Shown here: piece by piece, positions 16,797-25,861 of the stretch
Numbering within the stretch: position 1 is the first letter of the stretch
Layout of the letters: each line of letters opens with the position of its first letter
NCBI RefSeq assembly: GCF_900095825.1
Contig: NZ_LT608315.1
Span: 510,318-574,317 of the forward strand
Direction: 5' to 3'
From: Acidaminococcus massiliensis
GTDB lineage: Bacteria; Bacillota; Negativicutes; Acidaminococcales; Acidaminococcaceae
Length of the DNA stretch: 64,000 nt
Notes under the pieces: generated by a model
Database searches by the model: none
Told to the model about the DNA's origin: nothing
The model's input: only the letters and a program-made list of their open reading frames with translations
Program-made: the position numbers and the translations under genes

Positions 16797-18329
16797 TTAT
16801 TTTTTCATCATATCCACAGTCCGGATCATACCATCCGGGTTAGGAACAAACCCCTCGATTTTCTTGGATAATCCAAAGACATTGTTGTCATGATACAGGA
16901 AAATATAGGGTTCATCCTCACTCAGCTGGGCCATGATCTGCTGGTACATTCCTTTTCTCTGATTCTGATCCGTCAATCCCCGGGCTTTTTCCAGCAGTTC
17001 GTCTACAGCAGGATTGCTGTATTTCATATAATTCATGCTGGTTCCCGTATGGAACCAGTCATACAGATTACCGTCCGGATCCATCCGGCCGCTCCAGCTG
17101 ATGGTAGCCGCTTCAAAATCGCCTTTTTTGCCCCGGTCCAGCAAGGTTCCGAAGTCCATTTTCTGGATCTGCATATCAATATTGATTGTCTTCAGCTGTT
17201 TTTGGATGACTTGGCAGACCTGTTGGGAAATGGGATCTGTATCAGTCTGGATCGTAAAGGAAAATCCTTCTGCCTTCCCTGCTTCAGCCAACAATTTCTT
17301 TGCCCCTTCAATATCCTGGGCGGGTGCCTTGTCCAAAGCTTCATCATATGCCCAGCTGGATTTGGACAGGGCAGAATGGGCAGGTGTGCCCACTCCCGAA
17401 AGGGCAACAGAAACGATGGCATTTCTGTCCAATGCCTTATCGATAGCTTGCCGTACCCGTTTATCCTTGAATTTTTCGTTGGCCGTATTCAGGACAATCC
17501 CTTTGAATCCAGGACTGGGTTCGTTGATAACAGCAAAGGACTGTTCGTTCTGGGATTTTTTCACTTCATTAAGTGGGAACCGGTTGATCATGTCCACTTG
17601 TCCGCTTTTCAGATTGACCAAAGCAACGTTCCCATCAGTCATGATCTTATAAACAAGAGTATCTGCTTTGGGAGAATCCTTCTTCCAATAATCCTTGTTT
17701 TTAACCAGGACGATACGATTGCCTTTAGACCTTTCTTTAAAAGCATAAGGGCCCGTCCCCACAGGATGATTCAAGAACTTGTCTTCATCTTTCTTCACGG
17801 CAGTGGGAGAACACATCATGCCTGCACGGTCTGTGAGATTGGCCAGCAGCGGTGCATAAGGCACATCCAGATCCAGTTCGACGGTGTAGGGATCAATCAC
17901 TTTGACGGCAGTGACAGCTTTCAGTTCATTCCTTCTGTTGGACTTTTTCTGTTTGTACCGTTCCAGATTGAACTTTACCGCCTCCGCATTGAACTCTGTT
18001 CCATCATGGAATTTGACTCCCTTCCGCAAATGGAAAGTGTATTTTTTCCCATCCGGGCTGATTTCCCACTTTTCGGCCAGCATGGGAACGATATTCCCCT
18101 TGCTGTCAAGATCCACCAGTTTATCAAAGACAGACTGGAAGACCATACGGTCAACAAAGGCCGTCGACATCATAGGGTCCAGCTTGGGCGGATCCTGGTG
18201 CAACGCGATATTGATGGTCTTTCCTCCGCTCCCGGAGCTTTTTCCACCTCCGCAGCCTGCACTCAGCATCCCCAAAGCCAAAATACCCGGCAGAAGCAAA
18301 CTCGTGATTTTTTTCCATGATGTTTTCAT
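16797..18329 (-). CDS. Peptide ABC transporter, substrate-binding lipoprotein (copy 1)
   Basis: This is a family 5 solute-binding lipoprotein (510 residues). It has a signal peptide with a Lys-containing N-region, a hydrophobic core and lipobox LSAGC at about residues 21-25, then a Gly/Ser linker. The mature part has typical SBP_bac_5 motifs such as DGTEFNAEAVKFNLER and HPVGTGPYAF. The ATG at 18329 follows GGGGGAG; the earlier in-frame Met is rejected. It is the last gene of the importer operon and is highly similar to the first gene (22219-23751). It captures peptides or glutathione-like ligands outside the membrane. Confidence 0.92.
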   Translation of the reverse strand: MKTSWKKITSLLLPGILALGMLSAGCGGGKSSGSGGKTINIALHQDPPKLDPMMSTAFVDRMVFQSVFDKLVDLDSKGNIVPMLAEKWEISPDGKKYTFHLRKGVKFHDGTEFNAEAVKFNLERYKQKKSNRRNELKAVTAVKVIDPYTVELDLDVPYAPLLANLTDRAGMMCSPTAVKKDEDKFLNHPVGTGPYAFKERSKGNRIVLVKNKDYWKKDSPKADTLVYKIMTDGNVALVNLKSGQVDMINRFPLNEVKKSQNEQSFAVINEPSPGFKGIVLNTANEKFKDKRVRQAIDKALDRNAIVSVALSGVGTPAHSALSKSSWAYDEALDKAPAQDIEGAKKLLAEAGKAEGFSFTIQTDTDPISQQVCQVIQKQLKTINIDMQIQKMDFGTLLDRGKKGDFEAATISWSGRMDPDGNLYDWFHTGTSMNYMKYSNPAVDELLEKARGLTDQNQRKGMYQQIMAQLSEDEPYIFLYHDNNVFGLSKKIEGFVPNPDGMIRTVDMMKK

Positions 18330-18370
18330 AGATTCTCCCCCCATCCAGATCTAATCTTAAAGAAGAGCCG

Positions 18371-19354
18371 TTATGGTTGAATCAGATGACAAGCTGCAAA
18401 ATGATTTTTCCCCACCTCCCGAAGTTCAGGGATTTTTTCACTGCATATAGGTTTTGCATAAGGACATCTTGTATGGAATACACATCCTGAAGGCGGATTT
18501 GAGGCACTTGGGATGTCCATTCCCAAAAATATCTTTTTCTTTTCTCGGCGCCGGTCAAGTCTGGGAGACGCAGCCAAAAGGCCCTGGGTATAAGGATGCA
18601 GGGTATGGGTAAACAATTCTTCTGTTTCCGCCACTTCCATGACTTTTCCCAGATACATGACAACGATCCGATCACTGATGTAGCGGATCACGGACAGGTC
18701 ATGTGAGATGAACAAATAGGTGAGCTGATACCGTTTCTGCAGATCCTGCATCAAGTTCAGGATCTGGGCCTGCACAGAGACATCCAGGGCAGATACTGCT
18801 TCATCAGCGATAATCAGTTCTGGTTTATTGATCAATGCCCGTGCAATGGCAATCCTTTGCCGCTGCCCCCCGGAAAATTCATGAGGATAACTGCTGTAAT
18901 GGCGATTATCCAGCCCCACTTCTTCCAGCAGGTTCTCTACCGCTTGCCTGCGGCTCTGGGCATTTCCAATCTGATGGATGAGAAGTGGTTCTTCCAGAGT
19001 CCTTCCAATAGTCATCCGCGGATTCAGCGATGCATAGGGGTCCTGGAAGACCATTTGTACAGACTTGCGCAGCTGGCGCATTTCTTCCGGAGACAACTGC
19101 ACAATATCCTTCCCATGGAAAAGCACTTTTCCGTCAGTGGGTTCGATCAACCTTAAGATTGTTTTTCCCAAAGTTGATTTTCCGCAGCCAGATTCTCCGA
19201 CAATACCCACTGTTTCACCTTTATTCACGGCAAAGCTCACATCATCGACGGCTTTTACGTCTCCTTTTTTGCGTCCCAGAAGCCCTCCGTTGTCATAAAT
19301 CGGGAAATATTTCTTCAAATGCTGGATCTCTAAAAGCGGTTCTCCGTTTGTCAA
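18371..19354 (-). CDS. Peptide ABC transporter ATPase (OppF/DppF type)
   Basis: This ATP-binding subunit has 327 residues. It has Walker A GESGCGKST near residue 54, signature LSGGQ-like FSGGQRQRIAIARAL, Walker B LIIADEAVSALD and the C-terminal oligopeptide extension with cysteines (CVFHTRCPYAKPIC) seen in OppD/F proteins. It starts at TTG (19354), which overlaps the stop codon of the OppD-type gene (TTGA), with GGGAGGTG upstream, so the two are translationally coupled. With its partner it powers the two permeases. Confidence 0.92.
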   Translation of the reverse strand: MTNGEPLLEIQHLKKYFPIYDNGGLLGRKKGDVKAVDDVSFAVNKGETVGIVGESGCGKSTLGKTILRLIEPTDGKVLFHGKDIVQLSPEEMRQLRKSVQMVFQDPYASLNPRMTIGRTLEEPLLIHQIGNAQSRRQAVENLLEEVGLDNRHYSSYPHEFSGGQRQRIAIARALINKPELIIADEAVSALDVSVQAQILNLMQDLQKRYQLTYLFISHDLSVIRYISDRIVVMYLGKVMEVAETEELFTHTLHPYTQGLLAASPRLDRRREKKKIFLGMDIPSASNPPSGCVFHTRCPYAKPICSEKIPELREVGKNHFAACHLIQP

Positions 19355-20349
19355 CTGACTGCACCTCCCTGTACTCCTTCTCCGTTGCAGTAAAGGCAGC
19401 GCACCGATCTGTGTTCATCCAGACGCCGAAGCGGAGGCGGCGCCATACGGCAGAGCTGGGTACAGTACTGGCAGCGGTCTGCAAACTTACACCCAGTGAT
19501 TTTGGTTCCTGGCGGAGGGACCGTACCCGGTATACTGTACAGCCGTTCTCCTCCCAGCCACCGTTCCGGCATAGAATTCAAAAGCCCTTGGGTATAAGGA
19601 TGCAGGGGATGATCCAGCAGATCATCGATGGCAGCTGTTTCCACGATCTGCCCAGCATACATCACATACACATATTTGCACATTTCAGCCACTACTCCCA
19701 AATCATGGGTAATGAGGATGATCGCCATATCCAGCTCATCTTTCAGGGCATTCATCAGGTCCAGAATCTGTGCCTGCACGGTCACATCCAATGCCGTAGT
19801 GGGTTCATCTGCAATCAGGAGTTTGGGATTGCAGGACAAAGCCATGGCAATCATGATCCGCTGCCGCATCCCTCCTGACAGTTCAAAAGGATAACTTTTC
19901 AGCATCTGTTCAGGTCTCGGTATCTCTACTTTTTTCATCATATCGATGGCCTTTGCTTCAGCTTCTTTCTGGCTGATTCCCTGATGCAGGATGATCCCTT
20001 CTGTCAGCTGTTTTCCCAAAGTGTAAACTGGATTCAAAGAAGTCATGGGTTCCTGGAAAATCATGGACATGGCATCCCCTCTGACTTTTTCAAGTTCAGA
20101 TTCTTTAAGAGAAAGGAGTTCTTTTCCTGCCAGTTTGATACTGCCGTGACTGATGCGGGAGTTGTGGGGATCAAGGAGCTGCATAACAGCCAGGGATGTA
20201 GTAGATTTTCCACACCCTGATTCTCCTACCAGCCCAACGGTTTCACCAGGAAAAATATCCAGGGATAAATGATCGACTGCTGTAATACTCTTTCCTCTGT
20301 CCAAAAAATCAACGCATAAATCTTTTATCTGCAATACTGGTTCTGTCAT
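19351..20349 (-). CDS. Peptide ABC transporter ATPase (OppD/DppD type)
   Basis: This is the second ATP-binding subunit, about 332 residues. It has Walker A GESGCGKST, signature LSGGMRQRIMIAMAL, Walker B LLIADEPTTALD and the C-terminal Cys-rich CKFADRCQYCTQLC segment. The ATG at 20349 is preferred over one three codons upstream because AAGGGG would abut the latter. It lies 17 bp after the OppC-type permease gene. Confidence 0.92.
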   Translation of the reverse strand: MTEPVLQIKDLCVDFLDRGKSITAVDHLSLDIFPGETVGLVGESGCGKSTTSLAVMQLLDPHNSRISHGSIKLAGKELLSLKESELEKVRGDAMSMIFQEPMTSLNPVYTLGKQLTEGIILHQGISQKEAEAKAIDMMKKVEIPRPEQMLKSYPFELSGGMRQRIMIAMALSCNPKLLIADEPTTALDVTVQAQILDLMNALKDELDMAIILITHDLGVVAEMCKYVYVMYAGQIVETAAIDDLLDHPLHPYTQGLLNSMPERWLGGERLYSIPGTVPPPGTKITGCKFADRCQYCTQLCRMAPPPLRRLDEHRSVRCLYCNGEGVQGGAVS

Positions 20350-20366
20350 GGCATGCATCCCCTTCT

Positions 20367-21233
20367 TCAGTCTTTGATTTTGGGATCCAGAGCACGGCGC
20401 AGCCCATCTCCCATCAGGTTAAACCCCAATACGACTATGGAGATGGACAATCCTGGAAAAAATGCCACCCATGGCTGTGTGCCCAGATAGCTTTGTGCAG
20501 TACGCAGCATGGAACCCCAGCTTGGCTGTTCAGGGCTTGCACCCAACCCGATATAAGACAGGCCTGCTTCAGAAATAATGGCACTGGCCATAGCCAGCGT
20601 AATCTGGACCAGCAGGGTGGGCATGACATTCGGCAGGATATGGACGACTGCAATCCGCAGGTCCGAACAGCCAATGGAACGTGCAGCCTGGACATATTCC
20701 AGATTTTTGATTTGGATGACCTGTGCCCGGGTAATCCGGATAAAAGCCGGCAGGAATCCGATTCCGATGGCCAGCATGGCATTCATGAACCCTCCGCCCA
20801 GCATAGCCGCCAAAGCAAGTGCCAGGACCATGGAAGGAAATGCCTGGAGGGCATCTACGATCCGTGTGATGATCCACTGATCGATGAAGCCGCCCTTATA
20901 TCCACTGTACAGACCAATGGGAACCCCCACGCAAAACGCAAATGCAACGGGCAGGATTGCAGCCGCAGCCGTCAGCCTGGACCCGTACACAAGACGGGTA
21001 AAAGTGTCTCTCCCCAAATCGTCTGTACCAAAGATATGTGTTCCTCCCGGAGAAGCCAGGACAGCACTGTAATCCTGATCATAGACAGGATCATACTGGG
21101 TCAAAAGAGGCGCACATAAGGCAGCCAGCAGCAGAAGTCCGACAATGACAGCTCCCAGGATTGCCTGCCGGTTGCTGCAATACCTTCTGATGAAGATTGA
21201 CAGCATCGAACGTCTTTCAGGAAACTCTACCAT
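20367..21233 (-). CDS. Peptide ABC transporter permease (OppC/DppC type)
   Basis: This inner-membrane permease of 288 residues has about six TM helices. It has the N-terminal extended loop of OppC proteins (LTQYDPVYDQDY, GTDDLGRDTFTRL) and the EAA cytoplasmic loop around QAARSIGCSDLRIAVVHILPN. The ATG at 21233 follows AAAGGAGGGA and overlaps the end of the upstream permease gene; the frame extending to 21299 lies inside that gene and is rejected. Confidence 0.91.
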   Translation of the reverse strand: MVEFPERRSMLSIFIRRYCSNRQAILGAVIVGLLLLAALCAPLLTQYDPVYDQDYSAVLASPGGTHIFGTDDLGRDTFTRLVYGSRLTAAAAILPVAFAFCVGVPIGLYSGYKGGFIDQWIITRIVDALQAFPSMVLALALAAMLGGGFMNAMLAIGIGFLPAFIRITRAQVIQIKNLEYVQAARSIGCSDLRIAVVHILPNVMPTLLVQITLAMASAIISEAGLSYIGLGASPEQPSWGSMLRTAQSYLGTQPWVAFFPGLSISIVVLGFNLMGDGLRRALDPKIKD

Positions 21234-21234
21234 A

Positions 21235-22188
21235 CTATGCTCCCTCCTTTCCCAAACGGATTCGAGGGTCAACCAAGGCATAGAGGATATCGACTGCAAT
21301 ATTGACTACAACGACAAAAACCGCTGAAACAAGGATGGCACTTTGCACTGTAATGAAATCCCGATTGAATACAGAATCGATGATCAGTTTTCCATAGCCG
21401 GGAATGTTGAAAATCGTTTCTGTAATGACAAGTCCTCCCAATAAACCGGCCAACATGATTCCACTTGTAGTGATAACAGGAATCATAGCGTTTTTCAAAG
21501 CATGACCAAACAAGATTGTTCTCTCTCCAAGGCCTTTGGCCTTGGCCGTGCGGATATAATCCGACTGCATGACTTCCAGCATACTGCTGCGCACCATACG
21601 GGTAAGGACCGCACTTTCTCGAAATCCCGTAGCAACAACAGGCAAAATGATTGTTTTCAGGTTTTCTACAGGATCATCGAAAAACGGAACATATCCGGAT
21701 GCCGGCAGGATTCCCAGTTCTACCGCAAATAAAATGATACACATCATGCCCAGCCAAAAATGGGGAATAGACATCCCAATCAAAGAAATGAATGTGCAGA
21801 AATGGTCAATGACCGTATTTGGCCGTGCCGCAGATAAAATGCCGCAGGGCAACGCAATCAGCAAAGCAACCAGAAAAGAACCAAATGCCAGTTCCAACGT
21901 CGCTGGAAGCCGCTCGGCAATCAAATCATTCACGCTGGTCCCGTCAACCAGTGACTGGCCCAAATTTCCCTGCAGTACATTTCCCAGCCAATGGAGATAC
22001 TGGATGAGCAAAGGCTGATTCAGTCCAAGCTGTTCCCTCATGGCTTCAACCGCTTCAGGTGTTGCTTCCTGTCCTAAAATAACTGTTGCCGGATCCCCCG
22101 GCAACAGTTGAAGCATGAGGAAGACCATGATACTCACTATAAACAGGACCGGTATCGCTGCTGCAATTCTCTTAATAATGATTTTCAT
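21235..22188 (-). CDS. Peptide ABC transporter permease (OppB/DppB type)
   Basis: This permease of 317 residues has the standard OppB start (IIKRIAAAIPVLFIVSIMVF), MLQLLPGDPA, an EAA loop (RTAKAKGLGERTILFGHALKN) and the C-terminal VDILYALVDPRIR. GAGGTG 8 nt upstream supports the ATG at 22188; the GTG three codons earlier would sit within this ribosome site. It lies 30 bp after the binding-protein gene. Confidence 0.92.
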   Translation of the reverse strand: MKIIIKRIAAAIPVLFIVSIMVFLMLQLLPGDPATVILGQEATPEAVEAMREQLGLNQPLLIQYLHWLGNVLQGNLGQSLVDGTSVNDLIAERLPATLELAFGSFLVALLIALPCGILSAARPNTVIDHFCTFISLIGMSIPHFWLGMMCIILFAVELGILPASGYVPFFDDPVENLKTIILPVVATGFRESAVLTRMVRSSMLEVMQSDYIRTAKAKGLGERTILFGHALKNAMIPVITTSGIMLAGLLGGLVITETIFNIPGYGKLIIDSVFNRDFITVQSAILVSAVFVVVVNIAVDILYALVDPRIRLGKEGA

Positions 22189-22218
22189 GAGCCGCACCTC
22201 GTTTAACCTTATACGTTC

Positions 22219-23751
22219 TTATTCTTTTGTCATATCCAAAGTACGGATCATGCCGTCTGGAACAGGAGTAAAGCCCTTTACAGCTTTCGAAAGACCGAAT
22301 ACATTGTTTTCATGGTAAAGGTAGATATAAGGAACATCCTCATTCAGTTTCTGCATGACTTTTTTATAGACTTCCTTACGTGCTCCCTGGTCCGTGAGGC
22401 TGCGTCCTTCTTCCAGGAGCTGATCCATTTCGGGATCGCTGTACTTCATGAAGTTGTCCGTGCCTTCAGAATAGACCCAGCTGTAGAAGTTTCCATCAGG
22501 ATCAGTTCTCCCGCTCCAACCCATATAGGCCATCTGGAAATCACCCTTTTGGGTCCGGTCCAGTAACGTCCCAAAATCCTGTTTCTGGATTTTCATATCG
22601 ATATTGATGGCTTTCAGCTGCTTCTGGATCAGCTGGCAGGCCTGTTGAGAAACCGGATCCGAGTCAGTAAGGATAGTGAAGCTGAATCCATTTTCTTTTC
22701 CCGCAGCTGCCAGGAGTTTTTGGGCACCCTCCACATCAACGGCCTGTGGTTTATCCGATTCAGCATCATAAGCCCAGCTGGTGGGAGACAAAGCCGACCG
22801 TCCAGGCGTCCCTACTCCAAACAGAGCTACTTTGACAATGGCTTCCCGATCGATCACTTTGTTGATTGCCTGACGGACCCGTTTATCCTGGAAAGCTGGA
22901 TCCTTCAAATTGAATATTATACCCTTGAAACCAGGCCCCGGCTGATTGACGATCCCGATTTTGCTGTCGCTGGCATACTTGCTGACTTCATTCAGAGGGA
23001 AGCGGTTGGTCATATCCACTTGACCGCTTTTTAAATTAACCAAAGCCACATTGGAATCGGTCATGATCTTGAAAATCAATTTTTCGGTTTTCGGATATCC
23101 TTTTTTCCAATAGTCCGGATTCTTTACCAGGACAAGCTGATTGCCTTTTTTCCGTTCCTGGAATTTATAAGGACCTGTCCCCACAGGATTGTTCTGGAAT
23201 TTATCCCCGTCTTTCTTTACAGCTGCAGGAGACACCATCATCCCTGCCCGGTCCGTCAATTGGGAAAGCAGCGGTGCATAGGGTCTGCTCAGCACGATTT
23301 GTACTGTCAGTGGATCAACGACTTTGACCTCTGCCACAGCACTGAGTTCTCCCTTTCGGTTGGAATTTTTCTGCCGGTCTCTGTCCAGATTGAATTTAAC
23401 GGCTTCAGCGTTGAATTCCGTCCCGTCATGGAATTTTACGCCCTTCTTCAAATGGAAAGTATACGTTTTCCCATCAGGGCTGATTTCCCATTTTTCGGCC
23501 AGCATGGGAATGATATTGCCTTTGCTGTCAAGATCCACCAATTTGTCATACAGGTTCTGGAAAACAATCCGATCCACAAATGCACTGGAAAGCATAGGAT
23601 CAAGTTTCGGTGGATCCTGATGCAGCGAAATCGTAATCGAATTCTTTGCACTGCTGCTTTTCTGGCTACCCTTGCCACATCCCGAAAGCATTCCCATCAG
23701 TAAGATTCCTGGTAAAATAATGCTAACTGTCTTCTTCCAATTTTTGAACAT
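22219..23751 (-). CDS. Peptide ABC transporter, substrate-binding lipoprotein (copy 2)
   Basis: This is a family 5 binding lipoprotein of 510 residues, first gene of the importer operon, with lipobox LSGC at about residues 22-25. Long blocks match copy 1, including ISLHQDPPKLDPM, PMLAEKWEISPDGK and NNVFGLSK. Two near-identical binding proteins bracketing one ATPase/permease set imply duplication and two ligand specificities for one channel. GAGGGGTG precedes the ATG. The ligand is not determined; a gamma-glutamyltransferase gene lies just upstream, which makes glutathione or gamma-glutamyl peptides a reasonable guess. Confidence 0.92.
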   Translation of the reverse strand: MFKNWKKTVSIILPGILLMGMLSGCGKGSQKSSSAKNSITISLHQDPPKLDPMLSSAFVDRIVFQNLYDKLVDLDSKGNIIPMLAEKWEISPDGKTYTFHLKKGVKFHDGTEFNAEAVKFNLDRDRQKNSNRKGELSAVAEVKVVDPLTVQIVLSRPYAPLLSQLTDRAGMMVSPAAVKKDGDKFQNNPVGTGPYKFQERKKGNQLVLVKNPDYWKKGYPKTEKLIFKIMTDSNVALVNLKSGQVDMTNRFPLNEVSKYASDSKIGIVNQPGPGFKGIIFNLKDPAFQDKRVRQAINKVIDREAIVKVALFGVGTPGRSALSPTSWAYDAESDKPQAVDVEGAQKLLAAAGKENGFSFTILTDSDPVSQQACQLIQKQLKAINIDMKIQKQDFGTLLDRTQKGDFQMAYMGWSGRTDPDGNFYSWVYSEGTDNFMKYSDPEMDQLLEEGRSLTDQGARKEVYKKVMQKLNEDVPYIYLYHENNVFGLSKAVKGFTPVPDGMIRTLDMTKE

Positions 23752-24006
23752 TCAAAGCACCCCTCATCAAAATATGGTTCATATTCAGCTAAATCCATGA
23801 ACAAGTTGTTTTAAAATAATTACATATTAATAAATTATTTGCTTTTATGTCCCTCTCTTTGTAATTTTATTTTGAACGTTTTTAATTATAAATCCTTATT
23901 TATTCATTTATATATTTTTTGTTTCGTGTCACATTAAATTCACATCTTCTTTTTTAAAGTGTATCTTTTTTTATATATCCTATCTCCGACAGGAAACATC
24001 GCAAAA
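23752..24006. other. AT-rich intergenic region upstream of importer operon
   Basis: This stretch has no ORF and no RNA gene I can recognise. It must contain the importer promoter. A half match (23863-23877) to the GTTC...CGAAC dyad of the AbgT operons is present. Confidence 0.5.
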
Positions 24007-24054
24007 AAAAATGATTTGTTGCACGTACTTTTCCATGTGCAGCAAATCATTTTT
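24007..24054 (-). terminator. Terminator of the gamma-glutamyltransferase gene
   Basis: AAAAATGATTTGTTGCAC (24007-24024) pairs with GTGCAGCAAATCATTTTT (24037-24054) with one mismatch. A T-run is present on both strands, so it can act in both directions. Confidence 0.88.
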
Positions 24055-24060
24055 ATGGAC

Positions 24061-25674
24061 TCAATAAGCCGCGACGGTTCCATCAGTCCTCGGTTCCGTT
24101 GCTCCCGCCAGGACTCCTTCTTTATTTCTCCAGATAATCTGTCCTCTGCCAAAACCGGTCCGGTCTGTTTTTACGATGACCTGGTGGCCTCTTGCTTCCA
24201 GCTCTTTTATAATTTGAGGATCTGTCTGGGCCTCGATTTCTACTTCTTTCCCTTGGATCCACTGCCACCTGGGGGCATCCAGAGCAGCCTGCGGATTCAT
24301 ATGGAAATCAATGGTATTCAGGATCATCTGCAAATGTCCCTGCGGCTGCATGAATCCGCCCATGACGCCAAAAGGTCCTACGGCTTCTCCGCCCTTGGTC
24401 AAAAATCCTGGAATGATCGTATGATAAGGTTTCTTTCCTGGGGCCAGACAATTATCCATAGATGGATCCAGGCTGAAATTATTCCCTCTGTCATTCAGAG
24501 CGATACCAGTCCCAGGAATGACGATGCCTGAACCAAACCCTCGGAAATTGCTCTGGATGAAAGAGACCATATTGCCCTCCCCATCAGCGGAACACAGATA
24601 AACGGTCCCTCCGCTGAAAGGTTTTCCACAGGTGGGAAGAATTGCCTTATCACTGATGAGTTTCCTTCTTTCATCAGCATAGGCTTCACTCAGCATATCT
24701 TCCACCCGGGTTTTCATATACCGAGGATCAGCCACATACTGTCTGGCATCTGCGAAAGCCAATTTCATCGCTTCGATCTGTTTATGATAACTGTCTGCTG
24801 TTTCCCGCGCTTCCAGATGGAATCCCTTCATGATATTCAATGCCATGAGAGCCGTGATACCATGTCCATTGGGCGGAATCTCCCATACATCAAAGCCTCT
24901 GTAATCTACATGGATGGGATCGACCCATTCTGCCCGATAAGAAGCCAGATCTTCCTTCCGGAGATAACCACCGGTTTTTCTGCTGAAGCGATCCATCCTT
25001 TCAGCCAGTTCTCCCCGATAGAAGCTTTCTCCATAACTTTCGGCAATTTTTTTTAATGTTTTTACATGATCGGGCAAAGCCACCGTTTCCCCAACCTGAG
25101 GGACTTTTCCATCCGGCATAAAAGTTTCGAACCAGCCTGCAAAAGCCGGATCGCTTTTATACTTCATGAAAAGATTTTTCCCCGCTTCCCAGAATTTCTG
25201 GATTGTCGGAGAGACCGGATATCCTTCTGCAGCATATTCTATAGCTGGTCCAAAAAGCTTTTCAAAGGGAAGTCTGCCAAACTTTTTATGAAGCTCAGCC
25301 CATGCAGAAACAGCACCTGGAACAGTCACCGGGAGCCAGCCTCTTTGCGGCATTTCATCATGTCCAGCACTTTTCACAACATCCCGTGTAAGCAAAGCAG
25401 GTGCATACCCACTCCCATTCAGTCCATACAGCTTGTTTTTGAACCACACCAGTGCAAAAGCATCACTTCCCAACCCATTACAGTTGGGCTCTACCACGGT
25501 CAAACAAATTGCCGTGGCAATGGCTGCATCGATGGCATTGCCCCCTTCCTGGAGGATACGAAGGCCAGCCTGTGCAGCCAGTGGCTGCCCCGTACAAACC
25601 ATCCCCTTCCGGGCAAATACGACCCTTCTACGGGAAGCATATGGGTAAGCGGACGAATCAAAAGAAAACCCCAC
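24061..25674 (-). CDS. ggt: Gamma-glutamyltransferase, cytosolic type
   Basis: This Ntn-hydrolase of 537 residues splits gamma-glutamyl bonds (glutathione, gamma-glutamyl peptides). It is made as a precursor cleaved before Thr357, the predicted nucleophile in FSGGTVYL. The family's PNCNGLGSDAF, GWLPVTVPGAVSAW and GVMGGFMQPQGH motifs are present. No signal peptide is visible, unlike periplasmic GGTs, so it probably works on imported substrates (YwrD-like). It starts at GTG (25674) with GGAGA upstream. The gene lies upstream of, and co-directional with, the peptide importer but is separated from it by a terminator. Confidence 0.9.
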   Translation of the reverse strand: MGFSFDSSAYPYASRRRVVFARKGMVCTGQPLAAQAGLRILQEGGNAIDAAIATAICLTVVEPNCNGLGSDAFALVWFKNKLYGLNGSGYAPALLTRDVVKSAGHDEMPQRGWLPVTVPGAVSAWAELHKKFGRLPFEKLFGPAIEYAAEGYPVSPTIQKFWEAGKNLFMKYKSDPAFAGWFETFMPDGKVPQVGETVALPDHVKTLKKIAESYGESFYRGELAERMDRFSRKTGGYLRKEDLASYRAEWVDPIHVDYRGFDVWEIPPNGHGITALMALNIMKGFHLEARETADSYHKQIEAMKLAFADARQYVADPRYMKTRVEDMLSEAYADERRKLISDKAILPTCGKPFSGGTVYLCSADGEGNMVSFIQSNFRGFGSGIVIPGTGIALNDRGNNFSLDPSMDNCLAPGKKPYHTIIPGFLTKGGEAVGPFGVMGGFMQPQGHLQMILNTIDFHMNPQAALDAPRWQWIQGKEVEIEAQTDPQIIKELEARGHQVIVKTDRTGFGRGQIIWRNKEGVLAGATEPRTDGTVAAY

Positions 25675-25807
25675 TGCTGTTCATCTCCAATCGTCAAAAG
25701 TTTCCATGAATACGTTTTTATAAACATATAAGCTATGATGTTTTGCAAAATTTCTTTTTTATTGTAATCTTTCTTCCTGGAAATTTCAATATTTTCTTAT
25801 GAAAAAT

Positions 25808-25846
25808 GAGCTATGGCACAGAAATCCGTTTTCCATGCCATAACTC
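25808..25846 (-). terminator. Probable terminator downstream of citF
   Basis: GAGCTATGGCA (25808-25818) pairs with TGCCATAACTC (25836-25846) with one mismatch. On the minus strand ATTTTTCAT follows. The rest of the 25675-25861 gap holds the promoter region of ggt and no gene. Confidence 0.7.
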
Positions 25847-25861
25847 TTCTGCCTCTTCCAT

